Source: Aurelia coerulea
Taxonomy: Eukaryota; Cnidaria; Scyphozoa; Semaeostomeae; Ulmaridae
Assembly (NCBI GenBank): GCA_039566865.1
Contig: CM076957.1
Span: 13,091,896 to 13,155,895 of the forward strand
Reading direction: 5' to 3'
DNA length: 64,000 nucleotides
Made by a program: the position numbers and the translations under genes. Below, in pieces: positions 22,033 through 33,523 of the stretch (the first letter of the stretch is position 1; every line of letters begins with the position of its first letter). Below the pieces are notes generated by a model that saw only the letters and a list, made by a program, of their open reading frames with translations, had not been told where the DNA came from and did not search any database.

Positions 22033-23948
22033 TAGAACATGTTTCGAGTGCGTGTTCCAAAGGATATCTTTGGTAACCTTCTGCAAAAAATTCTATGGCC
22101 GTTTTAGAATGTATGGTCATTTCCTGAAAATTACATGTGGTCGCTTCTGAAACCAGTGTTGTTTAACAGTAACAGGATTGATATTTTAGATAATACCCTA
22201 AACTCATTTCAAATTAAATACAAGTCATTCAGGTGAATTCTAGAAACTTGGACGAATTAAAAAAACTAAAAATCAGAATAGCTTGACGTACAGTGGATTG
22301 AAGAAACAGTAACTGTACTCTTTCTGATGTCTGATTTTAACACTGCATCAAATCATATCAAATTCAGTTCTCTCTTATCACAGTTATAAATACAAAGACT
22401 TAGCCAATGCTTCCTCTTGAGTTTTAGTATCATAATACATGTCATTTACTTTGGCCGTAGTTTTTTAGAATCTGACTCGATTTTGCTATATCTAGGGCAG
22501 ATGTTATGAGCACTCTGACAAAACGTCTTGGATGTCATGTTGCACAATTTGGAAGCTGTCAACACGTTTGTTCCAGGCGTTTGGACTGCTTTCAAGCAAT
22601 ACAGATATTGGGTAGCCTTTTCAATTCGGATAGTCTTTTGAGAATTTCAAGCAGCTCCTAGTTATGGGCAAGCATCTGGTGTATAGTAGGAAATTCTATA
22701 CTCAGTGGAAATGTATTGCTAAGTGCAGTATCATATCATAGGTAAAAAGCTTCGGTCTATCAACGTTGACAGTCTTAGTGGTGTCTGTAGTCTAGGAAAC
22801 TGCGAGACAAGCGTCGAAATGACACCACAGAATCACAAAATTTTGTCTGTCCTCGTAACCATCAAGGCCATCAAGCAGATCAATAGTCATCTGTTCTTGT
22901 TCTGAAGAAAGTACGGTCAAAATCAATCAACTATGACACTAAAGCATTTCATCAAGTGTGACAGTGAAAAGAAAGAACGCTGTGCTTCAGAATTGAATTT
23001 GACATGATTTGATGCAGTGTTGACATCGGATATCACAAAGAGTAAAGTTGCTTGTTCTTCAATTCACTGTACGTTAAGGCATTTGAATTTTAGTTTCTTC
23101 GATTCAACCTAGTTTCAAGAATTCAGCTGAATAGCTTGTGTTTAATTTGAATGAGTTTAGGGCATTCTCTAAAATACTAATTCAGTCAAAGTAAAACAAT
23201 AATGGTTTCAGAAACGACTACATGTCATTTTCAGAAAATGACCATACATTCTAAAACGGCCATAGAATTTTTTGCAGAAGGTTCCCACCAAGATATCCTT
23301 TGGCACACGCACTCGAGATATGTTCAAGTTAATTTTAACATTTTTTTCTAAGACAGCGCTTGACCCTGTCTTTTAGATTTTTAAATGTTTTTACTTAAAT
23401 ATCAGCTTTTATTCTCAAACATAGTAATTGTAGTAATTCGCAAAATTCGCGAAAATGTTCCATTTGTTTTCAATGACATGAAACATACATAATGCTGACA
23501 TGTATACAATCAAAATAAACAAATAATTTCAAGAATCGAAGTTGTGTGAGCAGAGAAATTGAATTTTGATGTTAGCCTAAATCGAGTGTTCGTTGTCTTT
23601 TCGAATTCAAATTTGTAAAGTTATGATTTCTTGAAACTTTAAAAATCTGTATCTTGGCTCTCGTAGGTCTGATTTTAATAGTTCTTCTTTTATTTTGACT
23701 GCCAACCATTGCTCTTTCAAATGAGCTACAGCGTGATTGATTTTGACAACTTTCATTTTTCGGCATTTATTACACTGTGGATCAAGAAGCTCAAATTGAA
23801 ATCATTCAAAAACATATTAGAGGCCCTAGACATAGACAACAATATTTGGGGTCTCTAAAACATCAGAATCAATATTTGGGGTCCCCAAAACATTAGGCTT
23901 AATATTTAGGGGTCAGCAAAGAAATAGTGGCATGGTCCCCCGTATTAA

Positions 23949-24827
23949 CCCTATTTTAACCGTGGGGGGGGGGGGCGTTTTTCGCCCCCATTTCGGACTT
24001 TTTTAATAGCTCCCAAACGATGCCACCTACAATGCTGAAACTCCTAGACTTTTCCTAAAATTTAGTTGGCAATCAGAAAATAGAAATTTCAATGCCTATT
24101 GTTTGACCACGTGACCATCACATGCCCATATTTGGAGAGTGGTCACAAAGAAATTCTTTAAAACTGTTCTAATTTCTTCCTTTGTTACTAAATCTCAACA
24201 ATATATATACCATTCGATTTGTCTCGATGAGTACTTTCATTTGATATTTTAATCTATTCATAGTTGCTGACATCAGCAGTTTATTATTTCTATGACGTCA
24301 TCAATCTTTATGACGTCATATTCCTAATTAATGAATAATTTTTCATGAAAAACTGATGGAATTACCTCAAATATCGATGAAGGTACTTGATTTCACCAAT
24401 AATGTGCGAAATTAATGGTTTTAAATCATAATTATTGAGCTAACAATTTTGCATTGAATCAAATTTTCATTATTTAATTAGTTAATTTATTAGAAACCAC
24501 AAATGAAACCATATGAAACTGCAAATTAATGATATCAAGCAGGTATTTGGATGGTTTTTTGCCAATTTTATCTTCCTATTTGCTAATAATGGGCCCTTTT
24601 CTGCAAATAGCTTGATTTTCTCAAAATTTGCATTGTTTTTGGTTGCCTAGCAACCAATCACGTGACTATTGATTGATTGATGCTATTTTTAGATTCTCCT
24701 TTGTTCAATTATGACACAGTGCAAGTTTCATTGTCATAGCTGTTATACTAACGGAGAAAAATAGGGGGGGGGGGCGAAAAATGCCCCCCCGGCCGAAAAT
24801 TCCTTTTTTTACCCGGTTAAAATAGGG
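23949..24827. mobile_element. TTAA element with CCCTATTTTAACCG ends (piggyBac-like)
   Basis: 879 bp flanked by TTAA (23945-23948 and 24828-24831). The 14-bp inverted ends CCCTATTTTAACCG are followed by G/C-rich subterminal hairpins (runs of G and GCGAAAAATGCCCCC). It is inserted where the opposite arm of the host fold-back has TCAA. No transposase. Confidence 0.85.
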
Positions 24828-24856
24828 TTAAAAGTTAGGGAGTACCCCCCCCTGGG

Positions 24857-25405
24857 CCCACAATTCTCTGAATTTTCATGGAAAGCTCTCGTTCTTTTTT
24901 TGCTGCAATGCATGTGAAACTGTTCCTCGCATATATTTAGGAAGGTTTCGCAAGAAAATAATGCAAGACTATGAAAATATGAGACTATTTCATAATCTTT
25001 AAAACATGGAATGGCCCCATAATTCTCTGAATTTTCATAAAAGGTTTCGCAAGGAAATAGTGCAAGACTTTGAGATGGTGAGACCATTTCATAATCTCTA
25101 AAACATGGAATTGCCCCATTATTCTCTGAAATTTTCTTGAAAACTTCTCGTTTTTTGCTGCAGTGCATGTGGAACTGTTCTTTACATATATTTAGGAGAG
25201 TTTTGCAAGAAAATAGTGCAAGAATTTGAAAATATGGGACCATTTCATAATCTCTAAAACATGGAATGGTCCCATAATTCTCTGAATTTTCATCAAAAGT
25301 TCTCTTTTTTGCTGCAGTGCATGTGAAACTGTTCTTTACATATATGTAGGAAGCTTTTGCAAGAGAATAGTGCAAGATTTTGAAAATATCGGGTCATTCC
25401 ATATT
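24857..25405. repeat. Tandem array of about 157-bp units
   Basis: Four units begin with TTCTCTGAATTTTCAT at about 24864, 25023, 25122 and 25279; the second has an internal deletion. The preceding partial unit (TCTCTAAAATATGGAAAGGCCCCACAAT) is at about 20468-20495, displaced by the 4.36 kb fold-back. A long minus-strand reading frame across the array is a by-product of the unit length. Confidence 0.88.
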
Positions 25406-25500
25406 TGCTATTCCATCATTCCATCTAAACGATTCCATTAATCCATCATCCCATATGAGCCATTCCATCGTCCCATTCCATAATTCCATGTTCCATATTT
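25390..25500. repeat. Degenerate TTCCAT minisatellite
   Basis: Irregular repeats of ATTCCAT(C/A) right after the 157-bp array. Confidence 0.8.
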
Positions 25501-25549
25501 TAGACATAGCCAAAACTAAATGACGTGTTAATGAGATCAAAGAACAGAA

Positions 25550-25740
25550 ACTTCCATTCAGGGGCCTCATTATGAGACACAGATGCATAGAAAATGACTT
25601 AATGACAGGAATGGTATTTGGAAACAGACCAAGAGGACGGCAGAAAACCAGAATGACCAATACTATTAAAAGAGAAGCTAGGACTGACTATGACTGAGGC
25701 CATTACGACAGCTCAGGACATGGAGGAACATTGTGTATGG
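25550..25740 (+). pseudogene. C-terminal tail of an endonuclease-reverse transcriptase LINE
   Basis: The plus strand reads ENDLMTGMVFGNRPRGRQKT and then TIKREARTDYD. After a frame change it reads MTEAITTAQDMEEH. A GKRxRGRQKTRWxDxI...A(Q/E)DR motif is the usual C-terminus of RTE/CR1-like LINE proteins. Only the tail is left. 25741-26200 holds nothing recognised. Confidence 0.55.
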
Positions 25741-26202
25741 AAGTTCTCCTATGGAAGTTACCCCCGCCCCACCCAGGTGCATAATATGATTAGGCTCAAT
25801 CATGATTGGCTTGGCAGGGATCTTTAAAAAATTGAATTTTATTCACTCCAAAAAATGCAAATTATGACGTTTGATTTCAATCACTTTTGGCAAAATTCCA
25901 TAGAAATGCAAAAAAGTATACATCATTCGAAAGGTTTGATAACGGGCAACTCAACTCGTTTATAGTATTTTCAAATCAATGAAAAATGAATGATGAGATA
26001 TGGCAATGTTAGTTCCCAAACCTAGCGTTTGCTGACGTCATCAAAAATTCCACTTCTGGTCAAAAATTAACTGTTCCCATCTTTGATTTGAAAAATTCAA
26101 GGTCATTTTAGTTGGAATGAATAATGAGATCAACGAATAGGCTTCTGCTAGTTTTTCATACGGATTTCCCTGCCTCTCAATGATTTTGATCAATAATTGC
26201 AA

Positions 26203-26576
26203 CAGTGAAAACCCGCATACCTACATTTGTCAAACCAAGCTGTTTGGCAAAATGCATGTTTCAATAATGTTTACAATAATGTTTCTTTGTTTTCTATCTT
26301 TCAAATATCTTTGTTTGGAATCAAAACACTGTGATAGAGATTGGAACACTAGCGTCGTGGTGGAATCAGACTCTACGATGACTGATCTAATTCTTTTTAC
26401 ACAATAATCAAATAATCAATAATCTTTTCTACACAACATTATTTTTTATGCTAGATCTATTGTTTTTTTCTTTAACATAAGAACCGATGACAAATCAAGG
26501 TGAAAAGTTATTGTATGAAGGACCAAATATTGAAGATTTCAGGCTAAAGAAGGTTCTCATGTGCGGGTTTTTACTG
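26203..26576. mobile_element. Miniature element with CAGT(G/A)AAAACCCGCA ends
   Basis: 374 bp. The left end CAGTGAAAACCCGCA and the right end (inverted) CAGTAAAAACCCGCA match. The right side is followed by TA, while the left has AA. No coding sequence. Confidence 0.6.
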
Positions 26577-26830
26577 TATTATATGCCAAAAGGAGGTCCA
26601 AATTGGAGGTTACTGCATAACCAGAGAATTTACGTGCAACTAAACTGTTTGACTTAACTCAATTGTTAAGAACAAGTGAATTGACCCAAAAGCGGTTCCA
26701 GACTCGAGACTAGTTATCTTATTTCTAGAAGGCGTAATATCTATGTTTAAACGACAGAAGGGTATCATTTTGCAACATTCTTCTCGCAACATCATTTCGA
26801 GTTATCATGACCCAGACCTGATATCTAATG

Positions 26831-26954
26831 TTAGAAAGACTGTAGTCTAATGTTTTTCTTCAGTCTCTGGTCGTGCAGTAGCTGTATGTAGTTTAACGCC
26901 GTACGCATAATGGCCATTGGGACACCATAGCCTCTTGATCCCGTGCTATCGTCC
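26831..26954 (-). CDS. Possible last exon of the CAP-Gly gene
   Basis: The minus strand has an acceptor ATATTGCAG at 26955-26963, followed by an open stretch reading DDSTGSRGYGVPMAIMRTA and ending at a TAA (26831-26833). Its phase (one base completing a codon) exactly fits a donor CACA/GTGAAC after the CAP-Gly exon at 30226. If joined, the protein ends about 41 residues after the domain. The residues match no family I know, and the donor is weak; the alternative is termination at the TGA at 30223. Confidence 0.42.
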
Positions 26955-27454
26955 CTGCAATATTGTGAAGTATTTGTAAGTAGATTATTTCGTAATAAGT
27001 TTGGAAAATTCTGAAAGGAATCGAAACAAATTGACACTGAAAACATTTGCAGCGTCCAAAGGATGGAATACAGAACGAGCTTCAGATGCATTTTATGTTT
27101 CCATAAAAAAGATTCATGTTGAAGATCCACATGCTGTTTGTTAGTACATGTTTTGTTTTCAAGAAACGTGTGTCAGTAAGTTTCCATGTTTGCTGTCGAG
27201 AACTGCTTTGGAGCTTGTTTTTCGGTAAAAAAGTTTGGTACTAAAAGTTTGCCATAAGGTTATAAAGTAAGGACAGGGGTAGCTGCTGGCTTTGAATTAA
27301 TCTCGAATTTTGGCTTCAATTTGAGATAACTGAGCGATTACTCGTTAGATCTACCAAATCAAGGAATTAAAGTTTAAGTTGAAACCTACTCGATTAGAAA
27401 TATTTCAAAAACATAAAGAATGAAATCATAGATCCTCCAAAGCAGTCGTATTTT

Positions 27455-27475
27455 GGGACATCCCGTATATTGTCA
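27455..27475. repeat. Solo transposon end
   Basis: ATTTTGGGACATCCCGTATA resembles the right ends of the CCGGGTGTCCC elements, but no partner end was found nearby. Otherwise 26964-28560 shows no gene. Confidence 0.5.
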
Positions 27476-28566
27476 GCAACAAACCATAAATTTGTGCCAA
27501 ATGTATCATGCAATCAGATGCCTTGACTGGTATTAAAAATCAAATACTCATTTATGAATGTTTAACAACTACAGCGTTAAAGGAAGCGATTAAAAATATG
27601 GCTCCGTACAATACAAAAAAATCAATACTTCATTTTCTATCACACAGTTCGTAAATCAAGCAATGGATAGCCATCGCCAATTATAACGTGTACCACCACA
27701 GCATATACGCGCTATTCACGACGTACGATAGACGATTCGAGGGATGGTGGAAGGGAACTTTGACCAAGATGCACACGCGAACAAGCAAGCAAGCCTGCAA
27801 GGAAACAAGCAAGCCAATAAAAAAGAGCAATTTTTATTGGACAGTGGGAATATACCCCAGCCACGAAGCATGTGGCACTGCTGCTTACGCCCCCAAGTCA
27901 ATTTAAGCCTTTTTTATCCAAGACTGGATTGGCAGCTTTTGGGAAGGGAGGATGAAAAGCTGAAATGAGGTGTCAGGTGGAGTCTGTGCCTTTGAGAACG
28001 AGAATTGTACCCTCGCAGGCATAGCGATTCGAAGTCAGCAAATCAATACGCCAACATTTTGCGCAGGAATGGTCGAGTTGTAATTGAATTAAAATGATTA
28101 AAGAATGATTAAAGAAAAGCAACTTGATAAAGCACCATTCAATTCCACCATTTGAAGAATCGTCTATTCTCGAAATATATAAACTATAAATTTAAATGTA
28201 ACAAATACGTAAGGGTTTTACAGAACCCGAAGAAAGATAATAAACTGTAATTTGACGTACATGCTTAATGTCTTGAAAGGTTACCACACAGACAATAAGG
28301 GATTTTGGGCAGGAATTATTTTACGACACAATCTTTCATTACAACAACCCGTGACACAATGTTGAGATGTCAGTTTCAACATCTGCTTACTTTGTTAAAA
28401 ATTTAGACTTGAGCGAAGGCCAAAAGGACATGATTGAGTCGCAACTCTGTTCCTGTTAAACTCCCCAAGACACTCCCCATATAACCACTCTTCATCAATT
28501 TTTACTAAAATCTACCAATTGCCAGACTCGCATAAATCAACTCCATGGACGGTAATATATCGTTTA

Positions 28567-29307
28567 CAGGGTGTCCCAAAAAGGTTGTTCGAAATTTGAT
28601 TAAATATTGGAAACTAACGATGACACTAACAGGCCCAAGAAAAGGTGACCCTGTCCCTAAGGTTGTGAAGAAATCTTAGACACCAGAATCTTGCAAATCC
28701 GTTGAAAATTCACTATGTTACAGGCTTTCAAACATTAAATTTATGCTACAGCTGAAATCAGAGACCCCTGGATGACTGTGAATGCAAAAGACACCAAAAT
28801 CGAGGCAAAGAAAGGTGATCTAATGTTATACCTCTCGTTAGAAGGGTGATCTAATGTCAAACCAAACCAAACCAAACCAAACCAAACCAAACCAAACCAA
28901 ACCAAATAGGCCTTCGAAAGTAAATTATTTCTTATAACCATTGTCAACATTTGCGTAAGATTACATGTACCAGATAAACATGGTAAAACGATTTATGAAA
29001 AATTGGATCGCTTTCAAACTTTGCTCAACGGAATTCCTCAGGGCATGGAAAGCTAGTTTGTCAAACACATCTTTTCAAATCCCATTTGCTTTGCTTTGAA
29101 GTAAACGAGGAACAAAAAAACGATAGCTCATGCTACTTTGACCAAACAATGCTGTTGAGAGGCCTCTGGTTTCAGCTTTCGAACAAACTTGAACGTCAAG
29201 AGCTTGTTGCTTAATGAATATTCAGCGGATTTGCAAGATTCTGCTTCTAAGATCGTTACTTTTTAACGTTTAATCAAACGTCGAAATTTTTTCTTTGGGA
29301 CACCCTG
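28567..29307. mobile_element. TA element with CAGGGTGTCCC ends
   Basis: 741 bp flanked by TA. CAGGGTGTCCCAAA at the left pairs with TTTGGGACACCCTG at the right, and a further subterminal TTTGATTAAA / TTTAATCAAA pairing is present. It contains a (CCAAA)n array at about 28858-28908. No coding sequence. It lies in the intron between 26954 and 30226. Confidence 0.82.
28858..28908. repeat. (CCAAA)n pentanucleotide array
   Basis: About 10 perfect AACCA/CCAAA units inside the TA element. Confidence 0.95.
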
Positions 29308-30225
29308 TATAAATAACCGGGGTCAACTGTTGTTTGAAATTAAACAACTCCTTCTTCGAACAGACTCCGAAGGGCAGGGAGTGGATTTTGTTTGCGGACA
29401 GGGCTTCACACAAAAAATGTTCAATGTCAATTTTTCCATGGTGACTGCGTCCATGGCTATTCCCTGTATCAGGGAAAAGCTTATTCTCACAAGGACCTTT
29501 CGTTACTGCCTCAAGAAAAGACGCATTGTTTGCAGGAAGCCAAACTTTGAAAACCTCATCGTTCTGCTTGTTTACAGTATCAAAATTTAATTTTCATGTC
29601 TTTCTAAAATTGAGTAACCCTTCTGTCCTAACATTTGGGAATTGGAAATACCAAGTGAAACCTTTAAAAGCTGCTTCGAAGGTAATTATGTCGTGCATTC
29701 TGTTCACTCAACTGATTGACCAATTCTCAGTGCATGGTCTGATTAACCAATATATTATATAAATTGCAAAAGCTACCATGTGCCATTTTTCATTCAAACA
29801 TTTATGGAAAAAATGTTCAAATGTTCTTAATAGAAATACCTATTGAAGTCTTAAAACGAGTCAAAAAGAGTACGAGAAGGGTCTCCGATGTGAAAGACAC
29901 ATAACAAATAAACGCCGTGGTTAATGAACCAACTTCTTAATTTTTGCTCCATAAGATTAGTGAACAGATTGCAAGATGTGACGAAAAGCGATGACAACTT
30001 TTGGTCACCAGGTACGAGAATAGTTGGTCTTGCAATGTCCTATTATCAAATAACTGTATATGACTATTTACGCAGAAATAAACATTCTTTCAATGTCATC
30101 TGGAAATGCTAAAACTTTTTTGAGCTATAAACATGCATACCTTAGTACGTTGTAACCGACCATTTAGTAACGTGTGCTGAAAACGATCATGATGGGTAAG
30201 ACTGTCTAGTAAGCACTTGTGTTCA

Positions 30226-30329
30226 CTGTGAGTGGATTAAGGACACGAGTTTCTCTGCTCGTATAAACAGGCCATGTTTATCATCGCATTTGAAGTATGA
30301 AACACCATTCACGGAGCCATCATTCTTCC
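30226..30329 (-). CDS. CAP-Gly protein exon: second half of the domain
   Basis: The minus-strand acceptor GCATTACAG/GG is at 30330-30338. The exon encodes GKNDGSVNGVSYFKC, then a KHGLFIRAEKLV segment. GKNDGSVxGxxYFxC is the conserved groove of CAP-Gly domains that binds the C-terminal EEY/F of tubulin and EB proteins. Its incoming phase needs one base, exactly what the exon at 42639-43326 supplies. The frame meets TGA at 30223-30225, so either the protein ends there (HSQ) or it splices out at CACA/GTGAAC. A CAP-Gly domain close to the C-terminus would suit a Khc-73/KIF13-type kinesin tail, but that is a guess. Confidence 0.87.
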
Positions 30330-32268
30330 CTGTAATGCAAACGTAAGAGATCAAACGCCTTTTCAAAAAAAAATATCTGAGTAAATAGTTCGGTGAACAG
30401 ATTCGGGGCTTTGCAAACCAGGACACATTTCACTTTGAACCAATCAGCGTGTTTGTTTACATCGATGAGATTAACCAATCACACTTTAATCCAACATCAC
30501 ATGACACACTGTGATTTTGTGGAAATTCAGGGGCTGTGGGAATGAATATAAAAATACCTTCCCCCAAAAACTGGCGAAGTGCAAATGGATTTTCGACAAA
30601 TCACGAATTTTTTACATTTTCTGTTAGACTATACGCTTGCCGAAAACTCTACCGTCTCGGATTTTGATATTCAGTTCAGATTGAGAGAAATCTATACTTA
30701 AATAGTGTGAAGGACATGAGTTCTATTAAATATAATTATTGCAGGAGCTACAGTACGAGCACAAACTCGTTACCCCCGTCCAAGTGGGTTGAACTTTTTA
30801 AAATCGATCTTGCCTGTTAAGGTTACTGTAACTGTTCAGGCGACAAATTTTCGATTTTTCGTTTTTGTCATGATCTCATGGTATAAGTATCTGAGGACTG
30901 TTTAAACCAACTCACTTCCAGAAATAGTCACAATTACTTAGAAATTTGAGCATTTTAAAAGGAGCAATCCAGTTTCTCAAAAATTACGGAAATATAATTT
31001 AGGGGATTAAAGGAAACTCACTTGACCTTGCAGCTATGCTCATGACATCCCGTGCTGCTATGGGATGTGCACCACCATGATTGCACCAGGATGATTGCAC
31101 CACCACAGTTTACTGTGGGGGTGCGCTTCTCTCATCCTCCGGGTCTGGCGCATGTGTTGGGACGGAGCAGGAGATCGAGGATGGCAAAGCCGAGGGATAC
31201 TGGGGCAATAACCCTACCACGCCCTCCCCAGGTGTGCATTTAAAAAGTATAGCTAATGTAGTAGTTCACCACGAAAGCACTGACAATCATCTACCTGAAA
31301 ACGAGGCTACCTCACTTCACTCAATCAGAGCAAAAAATCCCAGAGGTTTGATTATTGCATATCTAAATATCAACTCAATCCGAAACAAATTTGAGTTTCT
31401 AAAACCACTTATAGCGGACAATGTTGATGTTTTAACAGTTGCAGAGACGAAAATCGATGGCACCTTCACAACTAGCCAGTTTCTATTGGATGGTTTTTCG
31501 AAGCCCATTAGATCGAAATCGCCATGGAGGTGGTTTACTCATTTATGTCAGAGAGGGTGTTCCCTTCAAAGAGTTATCTGTTTACAAGCCACCAAACGAC
31601 ATTGAGTGTGGGATAATTGAAATAAGTCTCAAGAAGCAAAAATGGGTACTCTTCAGTATTTACCGTCCCCCATCTCAATCTGAAAAATATTTCTTTGAAG
31701 AGATAGGAAAGGGGCTGGATTTTTACAGCAGCAAATATGAAAGTATCTGTTTAATAGGTGATTTCAATTGTGAACCCAAGGAGAATATTGTCAGTGACTT
31801 CGTGGATAGCTATAATTTATCTAATCTGGTCAAGAGCCCAACCTGTTTTAAGTCTGACAGCCCTAGATGTATTGATCTGATTCTAACAAACAGAAAAAGA
31901 AGTTTTCAGAACACAGTAGCGGTACATACAGGGCTGTCGGACTTCCACGCCATGATTGTTACAGTACTTAAAGGTGGATATCGGAAAAAAGGGCCTAAGA
32001 TCATTGCATATAGAAATTACGCCAAATTCTGTGCCGATGATTTCAGGAAAGATCTCTGTGATCAGATTTCGTCTGAACTGCAGGATAATGAAGATTATGG
32101 TGCTTTTGACACTGTGGTTACTGATACGCTAAATAGACGTGCTCCTCTCAAGAAAAAGTACTTGCGTGCGAACGATGGCCCCTTTATGACAAAGGCCTTA
32201 CGAAAGGCGATGATGCATCGCAAGAGACTGCGCAACAGGTACATAAAGAACAGAACTGAGGAAAATTT

Positions 32269-33458
32269 GGTCACTGGGAGTGCACTGCAGTGGTTTAAGG
32301 ACTATCTAGCTGATCGCAAACAAAATGTTCTAATCAATGGCCACAGATCATCTCAGTCTAGTTTAGCACAAGGAGTTCCCCAAGGGAGTGTGCTTGGACC
32401 TATTTTGTTTACTGTGTATATGCTACCCCTTGGTAAAATTATGCGTCACCATGAATTGGACTATCATTTCTATGCTGACGATTCTCAGTTATACTTAGTG
32501 TTTCAGCCAGTACAGGAATCTGCAGATATTGCTGTTGATAAAATCATAAACTGTAAATCTGATGTCCGCTCCTGGATGGGAGCAAACAAGCTGATGTTAA
32601 ATGATCAGAAATCTGAATATATGATCGTGACGAAAAATGGATTACCTGATGATGTGAAATTGCCGGATATTAATATTGGTGGATCTATTATAGAGCCATC
32701 TGAATCTTTGAGGAATCTGGGAAGCAAATGGGACAAGCACATGAACATGTCTACTCATGTTGCCAATATTTCAAAGACATGTTTCATGCAGCTTCGCAAT
32801 CTTTGGTCAATCAAAAAGTTTATTGATAGTGACACCCTAGCTACGCTCATTCATGCTTTTGTAACATCAAAATTGGACTATGGTAACGCGCTGTTGTATG
32901 GTATTCCAGGAACCAAAATGTCGAGGCTACAGTATGTACAAAACTGTGCAGTCAGGTTAATTAAGGGTGCTCGTAAGTTTGATCATGTGACACCCTTGCT
33001 CATTGACTTACATTGGCTACCAATGACTTACAGACCACTGTTTAAGATCCTTCTCACCGTGTTTAAGATTCTTCAGGGTAAAGCCCCTGAATATTTGATG
33101 GATATGATTACTCTTTACAATCCTGGTAGATCCTTGCGATCTAATGGTAGCCGAATTTTGAATGTACCCCGCTCTAATACAAAGAGTTGGGGCGATAGGG
33201 CTTTCAGCATTGCTGGACCCAGATTATGGAACTCACTCCCCATTGAGCTACGGACTACAAATAACATTGTAGAGTTTAAGTCGAGATTGAAGACTCATTT
33301 GTTCAAAATGGCATTCGAGGGATACTTGTAATTTTATATCATTTTATACCTAATTTGTAACTATTTGTACCTAATTTTTCTTTACATTATACCTAAATTT
33401 GTTAAGGCGCCTTTGAATATATTTTTTATTGTAGATAAATGGCGCTATAGAAATGTTC

Positions 33459-33519
<61 letters not shown>
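32269..33519 (+). mobile_element. L2-like LINE, 5'-truncated, nested in LINE-E
   Basis: Flanked by the 7-bp duplication AAAATTT (32262-32268 and 33520-33526). It begins within the reverse transcriptase (GSALQWFKDYLADRKQNV) and contains AQGVPQGSVLGPILF and FYADDSQLY. It ends with the C-terminal LHWLPMTYRPLFKILLTVFK and GDRAFSIAGPRLWNSLP segments typical of L2/CR1 families; the stop is at 33331. The 3' end reads GGCGCTATAGAAATGTT followed by a (TAA)n tail. It happens to be in frame with LINE-E on its left, producing an apparent 630-residue fusion. Confidence 0.9.
33462..33519. repeat. (TAA)n microsatellite tail
   Basis: Perfect TAA repeats forming the 3' tail of the L2-like LINE. Confidence 0.9.

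Positions 33520-33523
<4 letters not shown>

Larger units (their letters stand above)
20496..24856. mobile_element. Giant fold-back element inside a tandem repeat
   Basis: An 8-bp duplication CCCACAAT (20488-20495 and 24857-24864) flanks it. The ends are CCCCGGAGGGGTG and CCCAGGGGGGGGT. The arms are inverted copies over more than 1 kb (for example 20760-21190 pairs with 23330-23765, and 22035-22400 with 22960-23325). Two later insertions sit in the arms: a TA palindrome (21195-22032, left arm) and a TTAA element (23949-24827, right arm). The centre, about 22400-22960, is unpaired and has no recognisable gene. An 8-bp duplication fits hAT-like elements; the superfamily is otherwise unassigned. 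Confidence 0.8.

Noticed and set aside
24809..25375. A 188-residue minus-strand protein with repeated segments
   Set aside because: It is the translation of a non-coding tandem array of about 157-bp units and starts inside a transposon end.
31439..33331. A single 630-residue protein combining CR1-type endonuclease and L2-type reverse transcriptase
   Set aside because: The AAAATTT duplication and continuation of the CR1-type frame at 33527 show that it is two nested LINEs.
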